From Pseudomonas sp. QTF5 (lineage in GTDB: Bacteria; Pseudomonadota; Gammaproteobacteria; Pseudomonadales; Pseudomonadaceae): a stretch of 64,000 nt of DNA. Positions 23,991-37,353 of the stretch are shown piece after piece (the stretch's first letter is position 1; every line of letters starts with the position of its first letter). The stretch is taken from positions 1-64,000 of the forward strand of contig NZ_AZRW02000017.1 of the NCBI RefSeq assembly GCF_000512695.2. The letters run 5' to 3'. The notes under the pieces were generated by a model. The model saw only the letters and a program-made list of their open reading frames with translations. It was not told the origin of the DNA and did no database searches. The translations under genes and the position numbers were made by a program.

Positions 23991-26900
23991 TCAAAGGCCC
24001 TCCAACTCCGCCATCAGGTCATTCAACCGATCCACCTTCTCCTCGGTAATGTCGCTCGCCGCCAACCCGTCGATGTACTCGGCCAACTCCGCCACCGTGC
24101 TGCACTCGAACATCGCCCGCAGCGGCACGTTGCGTTGCAGGGCTTTTTGCACCCGCGAGGCGATCTGTGTGGCCAGCAGCGAATGCCCGCCGAGCTCGAA
24201 GAAGTTGTCACGCACGCCGACCTTCTCGACCTTCAACACCTCGGCCCAAATATTCGCCAGGGTATGCTCCAGCTCATTGCGCGGCGCCTGATAGTCCTGG
24301 CTCTGCAACTGGCCGATCTCCAGCGTCGGCAAGGCCTTGCGATCGAGTTTGCCGTTGGCGTTGAGCGGCAGCTTGTCGAGCCACAACCAGTGCAGCGGCA
24401 CCATGTATTCCGGCAACTCGGCACGCAAGCGCTGCTTGATGCGCTCCAGCCGTTCGTTCGGATTCAGCGCCGAATCCGCTGCAACCAAATAGCCGACCAA
24501 ATGCTTGCCGTTGACGCCTTCCTGCACACCGACCGCTGCATCGCGAACTTCCGGTTGCTCGTGCAGACGGGCCTCGATTTCACCCAGTTCGATGCGGTAA
24601 CCGCGGATCTTCACTTGATGGTCGATACGCCCGACGTATTCCAGCACGCCATCACTGCGACGTCGGGCCAGGTCGCCGGTGCGATACAAGCGATCCCCCG
24701 GCGCACCGAACGGGTTCGGCACAAACACTTGCGCAGTGCGCAACGGATCGCTCACATAGCCGCGACCCACGCCGGTACCAGCCACACACAACTCACCCAC
24801 CGCGCCCAACGGCACCAATTCCATTGCGCCATCGAGCAGGTACAAACGGTTGTTATCCGTCGGCGTACCAATCGGCAGATAACTGCCGCGCGTCGAGGCC
24901 AGATCGACACAGAAGAACGCCACATCGTCCGAGCATTCCGCCGGGCCATAGGCGTTCACCAAGCCAATTTCCGGGTAACGCAGCAACCATTGATGCGCCA
25001 GTTCCGGCGGCATCGCTTCACCGGTCGGCAGCATCCAGCGCAAGCCATCGAGGCTCATGCGCTCCTGGGCGAGCATGCCCTGAATCAGCGACGGCACGCT
25101 TTCCAGCACGGTGATGCCGTGGCTCTGAACATGGGCCAGCAACCCCTGCGGATCATGGGCAATGCTGTTGGACACGATGTCCACCCGAGCGCCGAACAAT
25201 GGTGCCGCGAGGAACTGCCAGACCGAAATGTCGAAGCTTTGCGAGGCGGTCTGGGCGATCACGTCGGCATCGCTCAGTTTCAGGTACGGCACCTTGCTCA
25301 ACTGGTTATTGAGCATGCCGCGCTGCTCGACCATCACGCCCTTCGGCAGACCTGTGGAGCCCGAGGTGTAGATCACATAGGCGAGGTTGTCCGGACCGCT
25401 GTAGATGCCCGGATTGGCCACCGAAACATCGCTCGCCTGCACGTCTTCCCAGACCAGCAACTTCGGCCGATTGGCGCAGCCGAACTCATCGAGCAACGCC
25501 AGCGCTTGTTCGTGGCATGCCTGGGTACAAACCAGCAACGGCGTGCGGCTCAGGTCGATGATCCGGCTCAGACGCTGACTCGGCAGGCCCGGGTCCAGCG
25601 GCAGGTAACCGGCCCCGGCCTTGAAGCTGCCGATGATCATGCCCAGCAGATCGAGGTTACGTTCGGCGAGCAGCGCCACCGGTTGATCGAGCCCGACACC
25701 CGCGGCGATCAAGGCATGACCGAGACGGTTGCTGCGCTGGTTCAGCTCAACATAGCTGTGCTGCTGATCCAGGCAACTGGCGACAATTCGCTGCGGATGC
25801 TCGGCAACCTGCGCTTCGAACAATGAGACATAGCTCTGCTCCAGCGGATACTCGTGTTCGCTCTGGTTGCAGCCATGGATCAGGAAGTCCTGTTCCTCGG
25901 TGCCCAGCAGCGGCAGATCGGCCATGTCGCCATGGAAGCCTTCGACCAACGCCAGCAGCAGGCGCTTGAATTCACCGAGCATGCGCTCGACCGTGGATTC
26001 GTCGAAATAACGCTGGTCGTAGGACAGGTGCAAGCCCAGGTCATCGCCCGGATAACACACCGCCGTCAACGGGAAGTTGGTGTGGGTACGGCCCGAATCC
26101 GAGGTGGCGTTGAGGCTCTGCGCGCGGTCGAGCACCGAGACTTCCACCGGCGCGTTTTCGAACACGAACAGGCTGTCGAACAGCGGCTGGCCTTTAGGCA
26201 GCTCGCTGTTTTCCTGAATGCTCACCAGCGGCAGGTATTCGTACTCGCGCAGTTGCATGTTGCTGTCGAGCAAACCGCTGAGCCACTGACGAACGCTGCA
26301 ACGCTGATCGTCCTCGGGCATTTTCACCCGAAGGGCGATGCTGTTGATGAACAGCCCGACCGTGCGCTGCATCTCCGGCATTTCCACCGGGCGCCCGGCC
26401 ACGGTGACGCCGAACAGCACGTCGCGATCACCGCTCAAGCGGCGCAGCACCAGCGCCCATGCTGCCTGGGCGAAGGTGTTGATGGTCAGCTGATGGGCCT
26501 GGGCCAGTTCGCGCAATTGCGCACCATCGCGGGCATCGAGCCGTGTGTAGCGGTCGCCGACGATCATGCCGCCGCTTTCGCCAGCATGTTCACGCAGGAA
26601 TGGGCGGTCGCTCGGAATCGGCGTGGTGCGCTCGAAACCTTGCAGGTTTTGCCGCCACCACTGCCGTGCTTCGGCGAGGCTCTGGCGTTGCAACCAGCCG
26701 ATGTAATCGCGATAACGCGGTGGCACGGCCAATTGCGCTTGCCGGCCTTCGCCGAGGGCGGTGTAGATTTCGAAGAAATCGTTCATCAACAGCGAACGGC
26801 ACCAGGCATCGATGAGGATGTGGTGGTTGCTCATCATGAACCAGTAACGCGCCGCGCCCACGCGGATCAAGCGCAGGTGGAACGGTGCCTGATTGAGCAA

Positions 26901-29900
26901 ATCGAACCCGGCCTCACGCTCGCTTTTCAGCAGCGCCTGCAACTTCGGTTCTTGCTCGGTTTCCGCGACGCCAGTCCAGTCGAGGTATTCGATCGGCGTG
27001 CTGCCCGGTTTGTGGATCACTTGCAGCATATCTTCACCAACGTTCCAGCAGAACGAGGCGCGCAAAGCTTCGTGTCGAGCAATCACCGCTTGCCAGGCCT
27101 GGGCGAAACGTTGCGGGTCGAGTTCGCTGTTGATGCGGTAGCGGTCCTGCATGTAGTAGAGGCCGGTGCCCGGTTCGAGCAAGGTGTGCAGCAGCATGCC
27201 TTCCTGCATCGGGGTCAGCGGGTAGACGTCTTCGATCATCGCCGCTGGCACTGGCAACGCGTCGAGTTGCGGCTGAGTCAGTTTGGCCAGCGGGAAGTCC
27301 GATGGCGTCAGGCCGCCCGCGTTGTCGCTCAGGCAATGCTGGATCAGGCTTTGCAACTCGCCCAGATACGCTTCTGCCAGTTCAGTGATGGTTTGCAGAT
27401 CGTGGCGTTCGGCGCTGAAGGTCCAGCGCAATACCAACTCACCGCCGTACACCTGACTGTCGACGCTCAGCTCGTTGGGCAGCGGCGCGTGTGGATCGTG
27501 GGCCGCGCCCACCGGTTCATCGAGCGGACGGAACAGCGCATCGCTGCCGAAGCTCTGGTCGAATTGGCCCAGGTAGTTGAAGGTGATCGGCGCCACCGGC
27601 AATGCAGCCATGGTCTGACGGCACACGCCATCAGCCAGATAACGCAGCACGCCATAACCCAAACCTTTGTGCGGCACCGCGCGCAGTTGCTCCTTGATCG
27701 CCTTGATCGACGCCCCCTGTCCATTCGCAGGTGTGAGGCGTAGCGGATAGGCGCTGGTGAACCAGCCGACAGTGCGGGTCAGGTCGATCTCGTCGAACAG
27801 GGTTTCGCGGCCGTGGCCTTCGAGTTGAATCAACGCCGACTCATGACCGCTCCAGCGGCACACCACACGGGCCAATGCAGTCAGCAGCAGATCATTGACC
27901 TGAGTGCGATAGGCCGTCGGTGCCTGTTGCAGCAGTCGGCGGGTACGCTCGCTGTCGAGGCGCACGCTGACGGTTTGTGCGTCACAATTTTGCTGACCAC
28001 CCTGTGGACGATCACACGGCAATTCAGCGCTGGTGCCGGCCAATTGCGTCTGCCACCAGCTCAATTCTTCACGCAGGGATTCGCTGCCGGCGTAAGCCTG
28101 CAACCGTGCGGCCCAATCCTTGAAGCCGCTGGTTTTCGCCGGCAGTTTTACTGACTGCCGAGACTCGAGCTGACGATAAATCGTTTGCAGATCGTCCAGC
28201 AGCACCCGCCACGACACCCCGTCCACCACCAGGTGGTGAATGGCAATGAACAGCCGTTGTTGCCCCGCAGAATCATCCACCAGCAGCGCCCGCATCAGCG
28301 GCCCTTGCTCGAGGTCGAGGCTGCGTTGAGCGTCGGCGAACAGCGCCACACATTTATCCATGGCCGGCACATGCACTTGCCACAGCACGGCGGCCTCGGA
28401 AACCGCCTGGTGCTCGGCCTGCCAACGGCCGGCGACTTCGGTAAAGCGTAGGCGCAAGGCGTCGTGCTGTTCGATCACCGCCAGCAGCGCTTGCTCCAGA
28501 CGATGCGGGTCGAGCGCCACGGTCGGCTCCAGCAGCAACGCCTGGTTCCAGTGTTGACGCTCCGGGATTTCAGTGTCGAAGAACCAGTGCTGAATCGGCG
28601 TCAAACGCGATTCGCCTGTGAGCAAACCTTGTTCGGCGGTGACCTGCTCGGTGCGGGTCGCGACGGCGGCGAGAGTTTGCACGGTCTGGTGCTGGAACAG
28701 GTCACGCGGGCTGAAGTGGATGCCCTGCTGCCGCGCACGGCTGACCACCTGGATCGACAGAATCGAATCGCCGCCCAGTTCGAAGAAGTTGTCGTTGAGG
28801 CCGACCTGCTGGACGTTCAGCACTTCGCACCAGATCCCGGCCAGGGTCAGTTCGAGTTCGTTGCTCGGCGCCACGTACTGCTGACGATTCAACTCCGGGT
28901 CCGGGGCCGGCAGTGCGCGGCGGTCAAGCTTGCCGTTGGCGGTCAGCGGCATGCTGGCCAACAGGATCAGATGCGTCGGCACCATGTAATCCGGCAACTG
29001 CGATTTGAGGTGCGCCTTCAACGCTTCGCGCAATGCAGTTTGTTGCGCCTCATCCTGTTCGGCGACGCTGGTGACCAGGTAGCCGACCAATTGCTTGCCG
29101 CTCGGTGCGTCGAGGGCCAGCACCACTGCTTCACGCACGGATTCGTGTTCCAGCAAACGGGTTTCGATCTCGCCCAGTTCGATGCGGAAACCGCGGATCT
29201 TCACTTGATGGTCGATCCGGCCGAGGTACTCGACCAGACCATCGACGCGCTGACGGACAAGATCGCCGGTGCGGTACAAACGTCCACCGTTCGCTGCAAA
29301 AGGGTCGGCGACAAACCGTTCGGCGGTCATGCCCGGACGCTGGTGATACCCCTGCGCCAGACCGGCACCGCCGACATACAACTCGCCTGTCGCGCCTTGC
29401 GGCACCAACGCCAGATCGGCGTCGAGGATGTAAGCGACGCGAGCGCCAATCACGCTGCCGATCGGCACGCTGCCCAGCCCTTCTTCCAGTTGCTCGGGTG
29501 CCAGGCTGGCGAGCGGCATGACCACGGTTTCGGTCGGGCCATAAGCGTTGAAAAACAGGCTTGGTTTGAACGCCGCGCGAATCCGTTGGAGGTGTTCGCC
29601 GGTCAGGGCTTCGCCGCCGGTGATGCACATACGCACTGGCAGGGTTTCGCCCTGGGTCGCCAGCCATTGCGCCAACTGGCTGCCGTAGCTTGGGGTGAAA
29701 CCAAGAATATTGATGCTGTGCCGACGAATCAGCCCGCAGATTTCTTGCGCATCCCACTGGCCTTGCGCACGCAGGACAACCTGCGCGCCGCTCAACAGCG
29801 GCACCAGCAGACGCTCGGTCGCGGCGTCGAAGTTGATCGAATAGAAGTGCAATTCGCAGTCATCGGGTCGCATGGCGAAGCGCTCAATCACGGCGCGGCA

Positions 29901-32900
29901 ATGCATGGCGATTTCACCGTGGGACACCACCACGCCTTTCGGTTTGCCAGTGGAGCCGGAGGTGTAAATCAGGTACGCCTGATGTTGCGGCAGGCTGATA
30001 AACGGCAGTTCGCTGGCCGGGTAATCGGCCAGTGCAGCGGCGTCGTCTTCCAGGCACCAGCGGCCGACGCTGACCGGCAATTCACCGAGCGCCGCGAACA
30101 TCGCCGCATCGCTGAGCAGCAAACCGATGCCGCTGTCTTCGATCATGTAGTGCAAGCGATCCAGCGGGTATTCCGGGTCCAGCGGCACATAGGCACCGCC
30201 AGCCTTGAGGATCGCCAGCAGGCCGATGACCATCTCCAGCGAGCGCTCCAGGGCCAGACCGACCCGCACCTGTGGCCCGACATCGCGCTCGCGCAGCATC
30301 CAGGCCAAACGATTGGCGCGGCTGTCGAGCTCGGCGTAGCTCAAGGTTTGCCCGGCGAACGTCAGGGCCGGCGCGTCCTTGCGCACCAGCGCCTGTTCGC
30401 TGAACAGGTGATGGATGCATTGATCGAGGCGATGCTCGCCCGGCTCGATGCCGAGGCTGTCGAGCAGGTTTTGCTGTTCAGTGGCTTCCAGCAACGGCAG
30501 CTCACTCAAGCGCTGTTGCGGATCGGCAAGCAACGCTTCCAGCAGATTGCGCCAGTGCCCGGCCATGCGCGCAATGCGCGGCTCGTCGAACAAATCGGTG
30601 CTGTAAGTCAGGCAGCAACCGAGGCGATGATCGAGGTCGGTGACTTCCAGGTTGAGGTCGAACTTGGTCGCTCGCGCATCGTTAGCCAGGTACTCGACAG
30701 TCATCCCGGCCAGGGTGCGACTCTGCTGGAATTCCCAGCGCTGCACGTTGCACATCACCTGGAACAGCGGGTTGTACGCCGCGCTGCGCGGTGGTTGCAA
30801 GGCTTCCACCAGATGATCGAACGGCAGGTCCTGATGGGACTGGCCTTCAATCACGGTGTGGCGAACCTGCTCGAACAACTCGCCGACAGACATCTGCCCG
30901 TCGAGCTGGCAACGCAGCACTTGAGTGTTGAGGAACGCGCCGATCAGCCCTTCGCTTTCCGGGCGAATACGGTTGGCCACCGGCGCGCCAATGCGCAGAT
31001 CGGTCTGGCCGCTGTAGCGGTAAAGCAGCACCGCCAGCGCGGCAGTCATGGTCATGAACAGGGTCAGACCATTGTGTGCGTTGAAGGCACGAACCCGCGC
31101 CGCGAGCTCATCGCTCAGGTCGAAGCGGAACAATTCGCCCTGATGGCTTTGCACCGGCGGACGCGGACGATCGGCCGGCAACTCCAGCAGCGGGTGTTCG
31201 CGCCCCAATTGCGCAGTCCAGTAATCGAGCTGACGCTGACGTTCGCCGGACTCCAGCCACTGACGCTGCCACACGCTGTAATCCAGATATTGCACCGGCA
31301 GCGGTTGCAGCGGCGATTCGCGGTCATCGACGAACGCTTCGTAGAGCGCGCTCAATTCCCGGGCAAAGATGTCCATCGCCCAGCCTTCGGTGACGATGTG
31401 ATGCAGGGTCAGGACGAAGTAATGCTCCTGCTCGGCGGTCTTGACCAGACATGCACGCAGCAGCGGCCCGGTTTCCAGATCGAAAGGTTTATGGGCTTCG
31501 TCATCGGCCAGTTGCTGGACCTGCCATTCACGGCCATCGGCATCCAGCGTGGTGAAATCCTTCCAGTCCATGCGCAGGCGGGTGTCTGGATGAACCTGTT
31601 GGCGGGCCACGCCGTCGACGCTCGGAAACGTCGTGCGCAGGGTTTCGTGACGCATGATCAACGCTTGCAGCGCAGCTTCGAAACGCCCGACATCCAGCAC
31701 GCCGCGCAACCGCGCCATGCCGCCGACGTTGTAGGCCGGGCTGTCCGGTTCCATCTGCCAGAGGAACCACATGCGCTGTTGGGAATAGGACAGTGGCACC
31801 GGTTGGCTGCGGTCGACCTTCTCGATCGGTGGCTGTTGGTTGGTTTTGCCGCCGGCCTGGATCAAGCGAACCTGTTCGGCAAATGCGCCCAGTTCGCTGT
31901 TTTCGAACAGCGCCCGCAGCGGTAACTCGACGTCGCAGGCCTGGCGGGTGCGGGAAATGATTTGCGTGGCCAGCAAAGAATGGCCGCCGAGGGCAAAGAA
32001 GTCATCGCGCAGGCCGATCTGTGTTTGGCCCAGCACTTCACGCCAGATGCCGGCGATTTGTTGCTCAAGGGTAGTGACCGGTTCGACGTGCTCGCGGACT
32101 TGCCACTGGGGCTCCGGCAAGGCGCGGCGGTCGAGTTTACCGCTCGGGCTTAACGGCATTTCATCCAGACGCATAAGTTGCGCCGGGACCATGTATTCCG
32201 GCAGCTCAGCCGCCAGCGCGGTTTTCAGGCGCGTGGTTTGAGCATCGATGGTTTCGCTGGTTTCAGTGGCGGTGTAATAACCGATCAACTGCCCACCGGC
32301 CGCCGTTTCGCGTACCAGCACCACCGCTTGGGCGACTCCGGGCTGCGCCAACAAACGCGCCTCGATTTCTTCCGGCTCGACACGAAAACCACGCAGTTTG
32401 ACTTGCTGATCGAGACGGCCGAGGTATTCGATCACGCCGTCGGCGGTCCAGCGAGCACGGTCGCCGGTGCGGTACAGACGTGCGCCCTGCTCGCCCATCG
32501 GATCGACCACAAAGCGTTCCGCGGTCAAGCCTGGACGACCAAGGTAACCTCGGGCTAAACCGATACCGCTGATGCACAGTTCACCCGGCACACCGGCCGG
32601 TACCGGATTGAGATCGCTGTCGAGTACTCGGCAGAAGACGTTGCCCAATGGCCGGCCAATCGGCGAACGCTCGCCATCGGCGGTTGTGCAGTGCCAGTGG
32701 GTGACGTTGATTGCCGTTTCGGTCGGGCCGTAGCGGTTGTGCAGTTGCACCGCCGGCAGGTGTTCCAGTACGCGATTGCGCAGTTCGGCGGGCAACGCTT
32801 CGCCACCGGAGAACAGCCGGCGCAAGCTGGTGCATTCGGCGCTGAGTGGTTCGTCGATGAACAACGCCAGCAACGGTGGCACGAAGTGCAGTGTGGTCAC

Positions 32901-35900
32901 GCCGTACTGCTGAACCAGTTGCGCGATGCGATGCGGATCGCGGTGTTCGCCAGGGCCGGCGAGCAGCAGGCGGCAACCGGTGATCAGCGGCCAGAAGCAT
33001 TCCCATACCGACACGTCGAAACTGATCGGCGCTTTTTGCATCAGCACATCGGTTTGGTCCAGACGGTAGGTGGCTTGCATCCATTGCAGGCGTTCAGCGA
33101 GGGCCGCGTGAGTATTGCCAACGCCCTTCGGCTGACCGGTGGAGCCGGAGGTATAAATCACGTAGGCCAGGTTGTCGCCGTGCAGGTGCAGACCGGGCGC
33201 ATGGCTTGGCCAGCTCTCCAGATGCAGGGCGTCCATGGCAATCACGCTGACGCTGTCGGTGGCTGGCAAGCGATCGAGTAATTCGGTTTGGGTCAGCAGC
33301 AGCTCGACGCCACTGTCGCTGAGCATGTAGGCCAGGCGCTCGGCCGGGTAGTCCGGGTCCAGCGGCACATAAGCGCCGCCGGCCTTGATGATCGCCAGCA
33401 AGCCAATCAACAACTGCGGCGAACGCTCGGCGGCGATGGCCACGCACACGTCCGGGCCGATGCCTTTATCGCGCAGGTAATGCGCCAGGCGGTTGGCTTG
33501 GGCGTGCAGCTCGGCGAAGTCCAGGCTGCCACCGTCCCACAGCAGCGCGATGCGTTCCGGGGTCTGGCGCGCTTGTTCGTTGAGCAACTCAGGCAGCCAT
33601 TGGCTGGCTGGTGTGCACGGTGCGGCGCTCCAGGCGGATTGCTGATCGTGCTCGCCCGGGGTCAGCAGTTGCAGGTCGCCGATGGCGGTCGTCGGTTGTT
33701 CGCAGACGGCTCGCAGCAGATTGGCGAAATGCTCGGCCAGACGCTCGATGGTTGTCGCGTCAAACAATTCGCTGGCGTAGTCGAACGACAGGCTCAGGCG
33801 ACCGTTGCGGTCCTCTTCGCTGTGCAGTTGCAGGTCGAACTTGGCTTCGCGACTGTGCCACGGCAGCTCTTCGGCGAGCAGTCCCGGCAATCGGCGCAGT
33901 GCGCTGAGATCACGTTGCTGATGGTTGAACATGACCTGGAACAGGCCTTGTTCGCGGGCCTGCGGGAAGGCTTCGAGCAGTTGTTCGAATGGCAGATCCT
34001 GATGCGCTTGCGCGCCCAATGCGGCTTGACGGGTTTGCGCCAGCAACTCAACGAACGGCAGTCGCGAATCCACCTCGGCGCGCAGCACCTGGGTGTTGAT
34101 GAAGAAGCCGATTAGCCCTTGGGTTTCGAGGCGCGGACGGTTGGCATTCGGCACGCCGATGCGGATGTCGCGTTGGCCGCTGTAGCAATGCAGCAGGCTC
34201 TGGAATGCTGCGAGCAACAGCATGAACGGTGTCGATTCATGGGCCTGGGCAGTCTGGCGAATGGCATCGCTCAGGCTCGCGTCCAAACGTAGCGTGTGGC
34301 GGGCGGCGCTGTGAATGTGTTGCGTCGAACGCGGATGATCGGTGGCCAGGCTCAGGGTCGGATGTTCAACGCCCAACTGCTCTTTCCAGTAAGCGAGTTG
34401 ACGCTCGCCCTCCCCTTGCGCCAACCACTGGCGCTGCCAGCTGCCGTAGTCGGCGTATTGCGTCAGCAACGCTGGAAGGCTGGCGGTCTGGCCTTGGGAG
34501 GCCGCCGCATACAGGCGAGAGAACTCGTCAATCAACACGTTCATCGACCAGCCGTCGGCGATGATGTGGTGCATGGTCACCAGCAGTTGATGGTCCTCAT
34601 CGCCGAGGCGTACCAGCGTCACCCACAGCAGCGGGCCTTTTTCCAGATCGAACTGGGTACGGGCTTCGTCCTCGCGAATTTGCTGCACGCGGGCTTCACG
34701 CTCGGCGGCTGGCAGGTCGCTGATGTCGATCACTTGCGGGTTGAATTCGCCGGCAGCAATGACCTGTTGCAGGGCCACACCGTCACGCTCGAAAAACCGT
34801 GTGCGCAAGGATTCGTGACGTTCGATCAGTTGCTGGAAGCTGGCGCGCAAGGCGTCTTCGTCCAGCTCGCCGCGCAAGCGCAAGGCACCGGGAATGTTAT
34901 AGGCGCTGCTCTGCGGGTCGAGTTGCCAGGTGATCCATAAACGGTTTTGCGCCAGGGATTGCGGCATGGCATCACTGCGCGACAAGGGCATGATCGCGCC
35001 TTGGGCCACGCCGCCATCCTGTTGTTGCCGGGCAACCGCGGTAGCGAATGCGCCGAGGGTCGGCGCTTCGAACAACAGGCGCAGATTCAGCTCCAGCCCC
35101 AGCTCTTCACGCAGGCGTGCGACCACTTGAGTGGCGGCGATGGAGTTGCCGCCGAGCAGGAAGAAGTGATCGTCGGCGTTGACCTGTTTGACCTGCAATT
35201 GCTCACACCAGATCTGGCCAATCAGGGTTTGCAGCTTTGAGCCGGTGTTGGTTTCAGATGTGCTTGCGATGTCTGCCGACGGGAACAGCGCATAGCTGTC
35301 GAGGCGTCCATCGGCCAGGCGATTGCGGCACGCCGAGCGTTGCAACTTGCCGCTGGACGTCTTCGGCAGCGCCCCCGGATTGAGCAATACCACCACGCTC
35401 GGCGCTTCCTGATACGCCTCGGCCACCGCTTGGCGGATGGCTTTGATCAGCGCCTCGGGCGGCAGGATTTTCTGCACGCTGCGGCTGATTTCCGCGGCGA
35501 TGCCGATGCCTTCCTGCCCCTCGATGTTAATCGCGAATGCAGCCGCGCGACCTTTGCGCACCACCTCCACTTCACGCTCGATGGTCTGCTCAATGTCCTG
35601 CGGATAAAGGTTGTGACCGCGAACGATCAGCATGTCTTTCAGGCGCCCGGTGATGAACAATTCCCCATCACGCAAAAAGCCCAGGTCGCCGGTGCGCAGC
35701 CAGGTGCGGCCGGCGTGCTGGACGAACGTCTTGGCCGTGGCTTCGGGGTTGCGCCAGTAGCCATGGGCGATGCTCGGCCCGGCAGCCCAGACCTCACCGA
35801 CCGCGTTGTCGGTGAGTTCTTCGAGCGATACGGCATCAACAATCAGCACCGCGTGATCCGGCTGGCTGATGCCGCAACTCATGATCGGACTACCATCGCC

Positions 35901-36974
35901 CGGTTCGGCGCGATTCTGCGCCAGGGCCTGATCATCCACGCGCAACGCCGGGATGCCCTGACCGCGCGGGCTGCCGGCAACAAACAGCGTGGCTTCGGCC
36001 AGGCCGTAAGAGGCCATGAAGCTATCCGGCGTAAAACCACAGGCCGCAAATTTCTCGGCGAAGCGTTCCAGGGTGTCGAGGCGAATCGGTTCGGAACCGG
36101 AATACGCCACGCGCCAGCCACTCAGGTCGAGGCGTTCCAGCGCCGATTCGCTGACCCGTTCGCTGCACAGTCGATAGGCGAAGTCCGGCCCGCCGCTGAT
36201 GGTGCCGCCGTATTCGCTGATCGCTTCCAGCCAGCGCAATGGCCGACCGAGGAAGTACGCCGGCGACATCAACACGCACGGCACACCGCTGAAAATCGGC
36301 TGCAACAGGCCGCCGATCAGGCCCATGTCGTGGTACAGCGGCAACCAGCTGACGATCACGTCGTCGGGGTTCAGATCGATGCCAAAGCCATGACGAATCA
36401 ATAGTTCGTTGGCCACCAGGTTGCCGTGACTGACTTGCACGCCTTTAGGCAACGCGGTGGAACCGGAGGTGTATTGCAGGAAAGCGATGTGATTGCCTTG
36501 CAAGTCCGGCGCGACCCAGCGTTCGGCCAGGGCGCTGTCGAGGGTATCGACACACAGCAGCGGCGGCGCCTCGTTGATTTGCAGCAACGCGTCGCGCAGG
36601 TCGGCGCTGGTCAATAGCAAGCGCGGCTCGGCATCGCTAATGATCGACAGCAAACGTTCCTGGTGATGACGACGGGTCGATTCAGGCGGATAGGCCGGTA
36701 CCGCAATTACACCTGCGTAAAGACAGCCAAAAAACGCCGCGACGTAATCCGGGCCGCTGGGAAACAGCAGCACCGCGCGATCGCCGAACGATGCCTCGGC
36801 CTGCAACGCGCCGGCAATGGTTCGCGCCCGTTGATCGAGCTCGCGATAACTGAGCACCACAGCCTGATCCTGGGTTTCGGCGAGAAAACGCAAGGCCACC
36901 CGGTCCGGCGTCAGGGCCGCGCGGCGCTGGAGGGCTTGGACCAGTGTGCTGGGGAGTTCGAACGCGTCGGTCAT
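23991..36974 (-). CDS. pvdL: PvdL: pyoverdine chromophore NRPS (acyl-ligase + Glu, Tyr, Dab modules)
   Basis: This 4327-residue synthetase starts pyoverdine assembly in the cytoplasm. Order, with rough residues: acyl-AMP ligase (1-560, [12 protein letters not shown] near 170); carrier T1 (GGNS near 610); C1 (HHIIADG near 802); A1 (about 1115-1620); T2 (GGHS near 1665); C2 (HHIVTEG near 1857, Glu where Asp is usual); A2 (YTSGSTG near 2338); T3 (GGDS near 2736); epimerase ([10 protein letters not shown] near 2915); C3 (HHILIDA near 3385); A3 (near 3640-4200); T4 (GGHS near 4262). There is no thioesterase. By family the modules add a fatty acid, L-Glu, D-Tyr and L-Dab; A3 signature residues read D-I-W-E-L-T-A-D-D, fitting Dab. 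AGGA precedes the ATG. Confidence 0.96.
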   Translation of the reverse strand: MTDAFELPSTLVQALQRRAALTPDRVALRFLAETQDQAVVLSYRELDQRARTIAGALQAEASFGDRAVLLFPSGPDYVAAFFGCLYAGVIAVPAYPPESTRRHHQERLLSIISDAEPRLLLTSADLRDALLQINEAPPLLCVDTLDSALAERWVAPDLQGNHIAFLQYTSGSTALPKGVQVSHGNLVANELLIRHGFGIDLNPDDVIVSWLPLYHDMGLIGGLLQPIFSGVPCVLMSPAYFLGRPLRWLEAISEYGGTISGGPDFAYRLCSERVSESALERLDLSGWRVAYSGSEPIRLDTLERFAEKFAACGFTPDSFMASYGLAEATLFVAGSPRGQGIPALRVDDQALAQNRAEPGDGSPIMSCGISQPDHAVLIVDAVSLEELTDNAVGEVWAAGPSIAHGYWRNPEATAKTFVQHAGRTWLRTGDLGFLRDGELFITGRLKDMLIVRGHNLYPQDIEQTIEREVEVVRKGRAAAFAINIEGQEGIGIAAEISRSVQKILPPEALIKAIRQAVAEAYQEAPSVVVLLNPGALPKTSSGKLQRSACRNRLADGRLDSYALFPSADIASTSETNTGSKLQTLIGQIWCEQLQVKQVNADDHFFLLGGNSIAATQVVARLREELGLELNLRLLFEAPTLGAFATAVARQQQDGGVAQGAIMPLSRSDAMPQSLAQNRLWITWQLDPQSSAYNIPGALRLRGELDEDALRASFQQLIERHESLRTRFFERDGVALQQVIAAGEFNPQVIDISDLPAAEREARVQQIREDEARTQFDLEKGPLLWVTLVRLGDEDHQLLVTMHHIIADGWSMNVLIDEFSRLYAAASQGQTASLPALLTQYADYGSWQRQWLAQGEGERQLAYWKEQLGVEHPTLSLATDHPRSTQHIHSAARHTLRLDASLSDAIRQTAQAHESTPFMLLLAAFQSLLHCYSGQRDIRIGVPNANRPRLETQGLIGFFINTQVLRAEVDSRLPFVELLAQTRQAALGAQAHQDLPFEQLLEAFPQAREQGLFQVMFNHQQRDLSALRRLPGLLAEELPWHSREAKFDLQLHSEEDRNGRLSLSFDYASELFDATTIERLAEHFANLLRAVCEQPTTAIGDLQLLTPGEHDQQSAWSAAPCTPASQWLPELLNEQARQTPERIALLWDGGSLDFAELHAQANRLAHYLRDKGIGPDVCVAIAAERSPQLLIGLLAIIKAGGAYVPLDPDYPAERLAYMLSDSGVELLLTQTELLDRLPATDSVSVIAMDALHLESWPSHAPGLHLHGDNLAYVIYTSGSTGQPKGVGNTHAALAERLQWMQATYRLDQTDVLMQKAPISFDVSVWECFWPLITGCRLLLAGPGEHRDPHRIAQLVQQYGVTTLHFVPPLLALFIDEPLSAECTSLRRLFSGGEALPAELRNRVLEHLPAVQLHNRYGPTETAINVTHWHCTTADGERSPIGRPLGNVFCRVLDSDLNPVPAGVPGELCISGIGLARGYLGRPGLTAERFVVDPMGEQGARLYRTGDRARWTADGVIEYLGRLDQQVKLRGFRVEPEEIEARLLAQPGVAQAVVLVRETAAGGQLIGYYTATETSETIDAQTTRLKTALAAELPEYMVPAQLMRLDEMPLSPSGKLDRRALPEPQWQVREHVEPVTTLEQQIAGIWREVLGQTQIGLRDDFFALGGHSLLATQIISRTRQACDVELPLRALFENSELGAFAEQVRLIQAGGKTNQQPPIEKVDRSQPVPLSYSQQRMWFLWQMEPDSPAYNVGGMARLRGVLDVGRFEAALQALIMRHETLRTTFPSVDGVARQQVHPDTRLRMDWKDFTTLDADGREWQVQQLADDEAHKPFDLETGPLLRACLVKTAEQEHYFVLTLHHIVTEGWAMDIFARELSALYEAFVDDRESPLQPLPVQYLDYSVWQRQWLESGERQRQLDYWTAQLGREHPLLELPADRPRPPVQSHQGELFRFDLSDELAARVRAFNAHNGLTLFMTMTAALAVLLYRYSGQTDLRIGAPVANRIRPESEGLIGAFLNTQVLRCQLDGQMSVGELFEQVRHTVIEGQSHQDLPFDHLVEALQPPRSAAYNPLFQVMCNVQRWEFQQSRTLAGMTVEYLANDARATKFDLNLEVTDLDHRLGCCLTYSTDLFDEPRIARMAGHWRNLLEALLADPQQRLSELPLLEATEQQNLLDSLGIEPGEHRLDQCIHHLFSEQALVRKDAPALTFAGQTLSYAELDSRANRLAWMLRERDVGPQVRVGLALERSLEMVIGLLAILKAGGAYVPLDPEYPLDRLHYMIEDSGIGLLLSDAAMFAALGELPVSVGRWCLEDDAAALADYPASELPFISLPQHQAYLIYTSGSTGKPKGVVVSHGEIAMHCRAVIERFAMRPDDCELHFYSINFDAATERLLVPLLSGAQVVLRAQGQWDAQEICGLIRRHSINILGFTPSYGSQLAQWLATQGETLPVRMCITGGEALTGEHLQRIRAAFKPSLFFNAYGPTETVVMPLASLAPEQLEEGLGSVPIGSVIGARVAYILDADLALVPQGATGELYVGGAGLAQGYHQRPGMTAERFVADPFAANGGRLYRTGDLVRQRVDGLVEYLGRIDHQVKIRGFRIELGEIETRLLEHESVREAVVLALDAPSGKQLVGYLVTSVAEQDEAQQTALREALKAHLKSQLPDYMVPTHLILLASMPLTANGKLDRRALPAPDPELNRQQYVAPSNELELTLAGIWCEVLNVQQVGLNDNFFELGGDSILSIQVVSRARQQGIHFSPRDLFQHQTVQTLAAVATRTEQVTAEQGLLTGESRLTPIQHWFFDTEIPERQHWNQALLLEPTVALDPHRLEQALLAVIEQHDALRLRFTEVAGRWQAEHQAVSEAAVLWQVHVPAMDKCVALFADAQRSLDLEQGPLMRALLVDDSAGQQRLFIAIHHLVVDGVSWRVLLDDLQTIYRQLESRQSVKLPAKTSGFKDWAARLQAYAGSESLREELSWWQTQLAGTSAELPCDRPQGGQQNCDAQTVSVRLDSERTRRLLQQAPTAYRTQVNDLLLTALARVVCRWSGHESALIQLEGHGRETLFDEIDLTRTVGWFTSAYPLRLTPANGQGASIKAIKEQLRAVPHKGLGYGVLRYLADGVCRQTMAALPVAPITFNYLGQFDQSFGSDALFRPLDEPVGAAHDPHAPLPNELSVDSQVYGGELVLRWTFSAERHDLQTITELAEAYLGELQSLIQHCLSDNAGGLTPSDFPLAKLTQPQLDALPVPAAMIEDVYPLTPMQEGMLLHTLLEPGTGLYYMQDRYRINSELDPQRFAQAWQAVIARHEALRASFCWNVGEDMLQVIHKPGSTPIEYLDWTGVAETEQEPKLQALLKSEREAGFDLLNQAPFHLRLIRVGAARYWFMMSNHHILIDAWCRSLLMNDFFEIYTALGEGRQAQLAVPPRYRDYIGWLQRQSLAEARQWWRQNLQGFERTTPIPSDRPFLREHAGESGGMIVGDRYTRLDARDGAQLRELAQAHQLTINTFAQAAWALVLRRLSGDRDVLFGVTVAGRPVEMPEMQRTVGLFINSIALRVKMPEDDQRCSVRQWLSGLLDSNMQLREYEYLPLVSIQENSELPKGQPLFDSLFVFENAPVEVSVLDRAQSLNATSDSGRTHTNFPLTAVCYPGDDLGLHLSYDQRYFDESTVERMLGEFKRLLLALVEGFHGDMADLPLLGTEEQDFLIHGCNQSEHEYPLEQSYVSLFEAQVAEHPQRIVASCLDQQHSYVELNQRSNRLGHALIAAGVGLDQPVALLAERNLDLLGMIIGSFKAGAGYLPLDPGLPSQRLSRIIDLSRTPLLVCTQACHEQALALLDEFGCANRPKLLVWEDVQASDVSVANPGIYSGPDNLAYVIYTSGSTGLPKGVMVEQRGMLNNQLSKVPYLKLSDADVIAQTASQSFDISVWQFLAAPLFGARVDIVSNSIAHDPQGLLAHVQSHGITVLESVPSLIQGMLAQERMSLDGLRWMLPTGEAMPPELAHQWLLRYPEIGLVNAYGPAECSDDVAFFCVDLASTRGSYLPIGTPTDNNRLYLLDGAMELVPLGAVGELCVAGTGVGRGYVSDPLRTAQVFVPNPFGAPGDRLYRTGDLARRRSDGVLEYVGRIDHQVKIRGYRIELGEIEARLHEQPEVRDAAVGVQEGVNGKHLVGYLVAADSALNPNERLERIKQRLRAELPEYMVPLHWLWLDKLPLNANGKLDRKALPTLEIGQLQSQDYQAPRNELEHTLANIWAEVLKVEKVGVRDNFFELGGHSLLATQIASRVQKALQRNVPLRAMFECSTVAELAEYIDGLAASDITEEKVDRLNDLMAELEGL

Positions 36975-37128
36975 GAGGTTTCCTGCCTGAATTCGGCTTG
37001 CAAGTGGAATCGGTTTCGTACGTCACACCCGTTCACGGGCATGCAGAACGCAGTCTTCGCCGACCGCGCAAGGCTTGGGAATGCTGTTTTGGCCGGGGGT
37101 TGCCGCCCGCAGCCATTCACCAATGAGA

Positions 37129-37152
37129 ACGGATGGGGTCTGGAAATAATTA
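37129..37152 (-). promoter_or_regulatory. likely iron-starvation (PvdS) box of pvdL
   Basis: On the minus strand this reads TAATT, 16 bases, CGT, one base off the TAAAT-N16-CGT core. It lies 155-178 bases upstream of the pvdL start codon, implying a leader of roughly 145 bases. No better match occurs in the 379-base region between pvdL and pvdS. Confidence 0.65.
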
Positions 37153-37253
37153 GTCGCCAGGCTAGAGCGCCAGCAGGCTTGCGGTCAGTAGGTGAGTCAG
37201 CGTGTCGCAGTTCTCACTCTGCTCTTTTGTGGCGCATTAATTCTCTTTCTCAA

Positions 37254-37282
37254 TTGACAATCATTATCATTAAGCCTAATTT
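37254..37282 (+). promoter_or_regulatory. Fur box over the pvdS promoter
   Basis: GACAATCATTATCATTAAG (about 37256-37274) closely follows the Fur consensus of GATAAT/ATTATC hexamers. It covers the spacer of a housekeeping promoter: TTGACA at 37254-37259 and TAATTT at 37277-37282, with a 17-base spacer. Fur with iron would block pvdS transcription, the known control of this sigma factor. Confidence 0.85.
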
Positions 37283-37353
37283 GTCGCTCGATGTGTAGGA
37301 CGACTCCGATCCCCTGTCGTCCCACGACCCTATTTGCAGCAAGGTGATTTCCA

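Noticed and set aside
28464..31925. 1153-codon plus-strand frame within pvdL, and similar long ones at 23877-27743
   Set aside because: They lie opposite the NRPS gene, which has all expected motifs. Long antisense frames are common in high-GC pseudomonad DNA.
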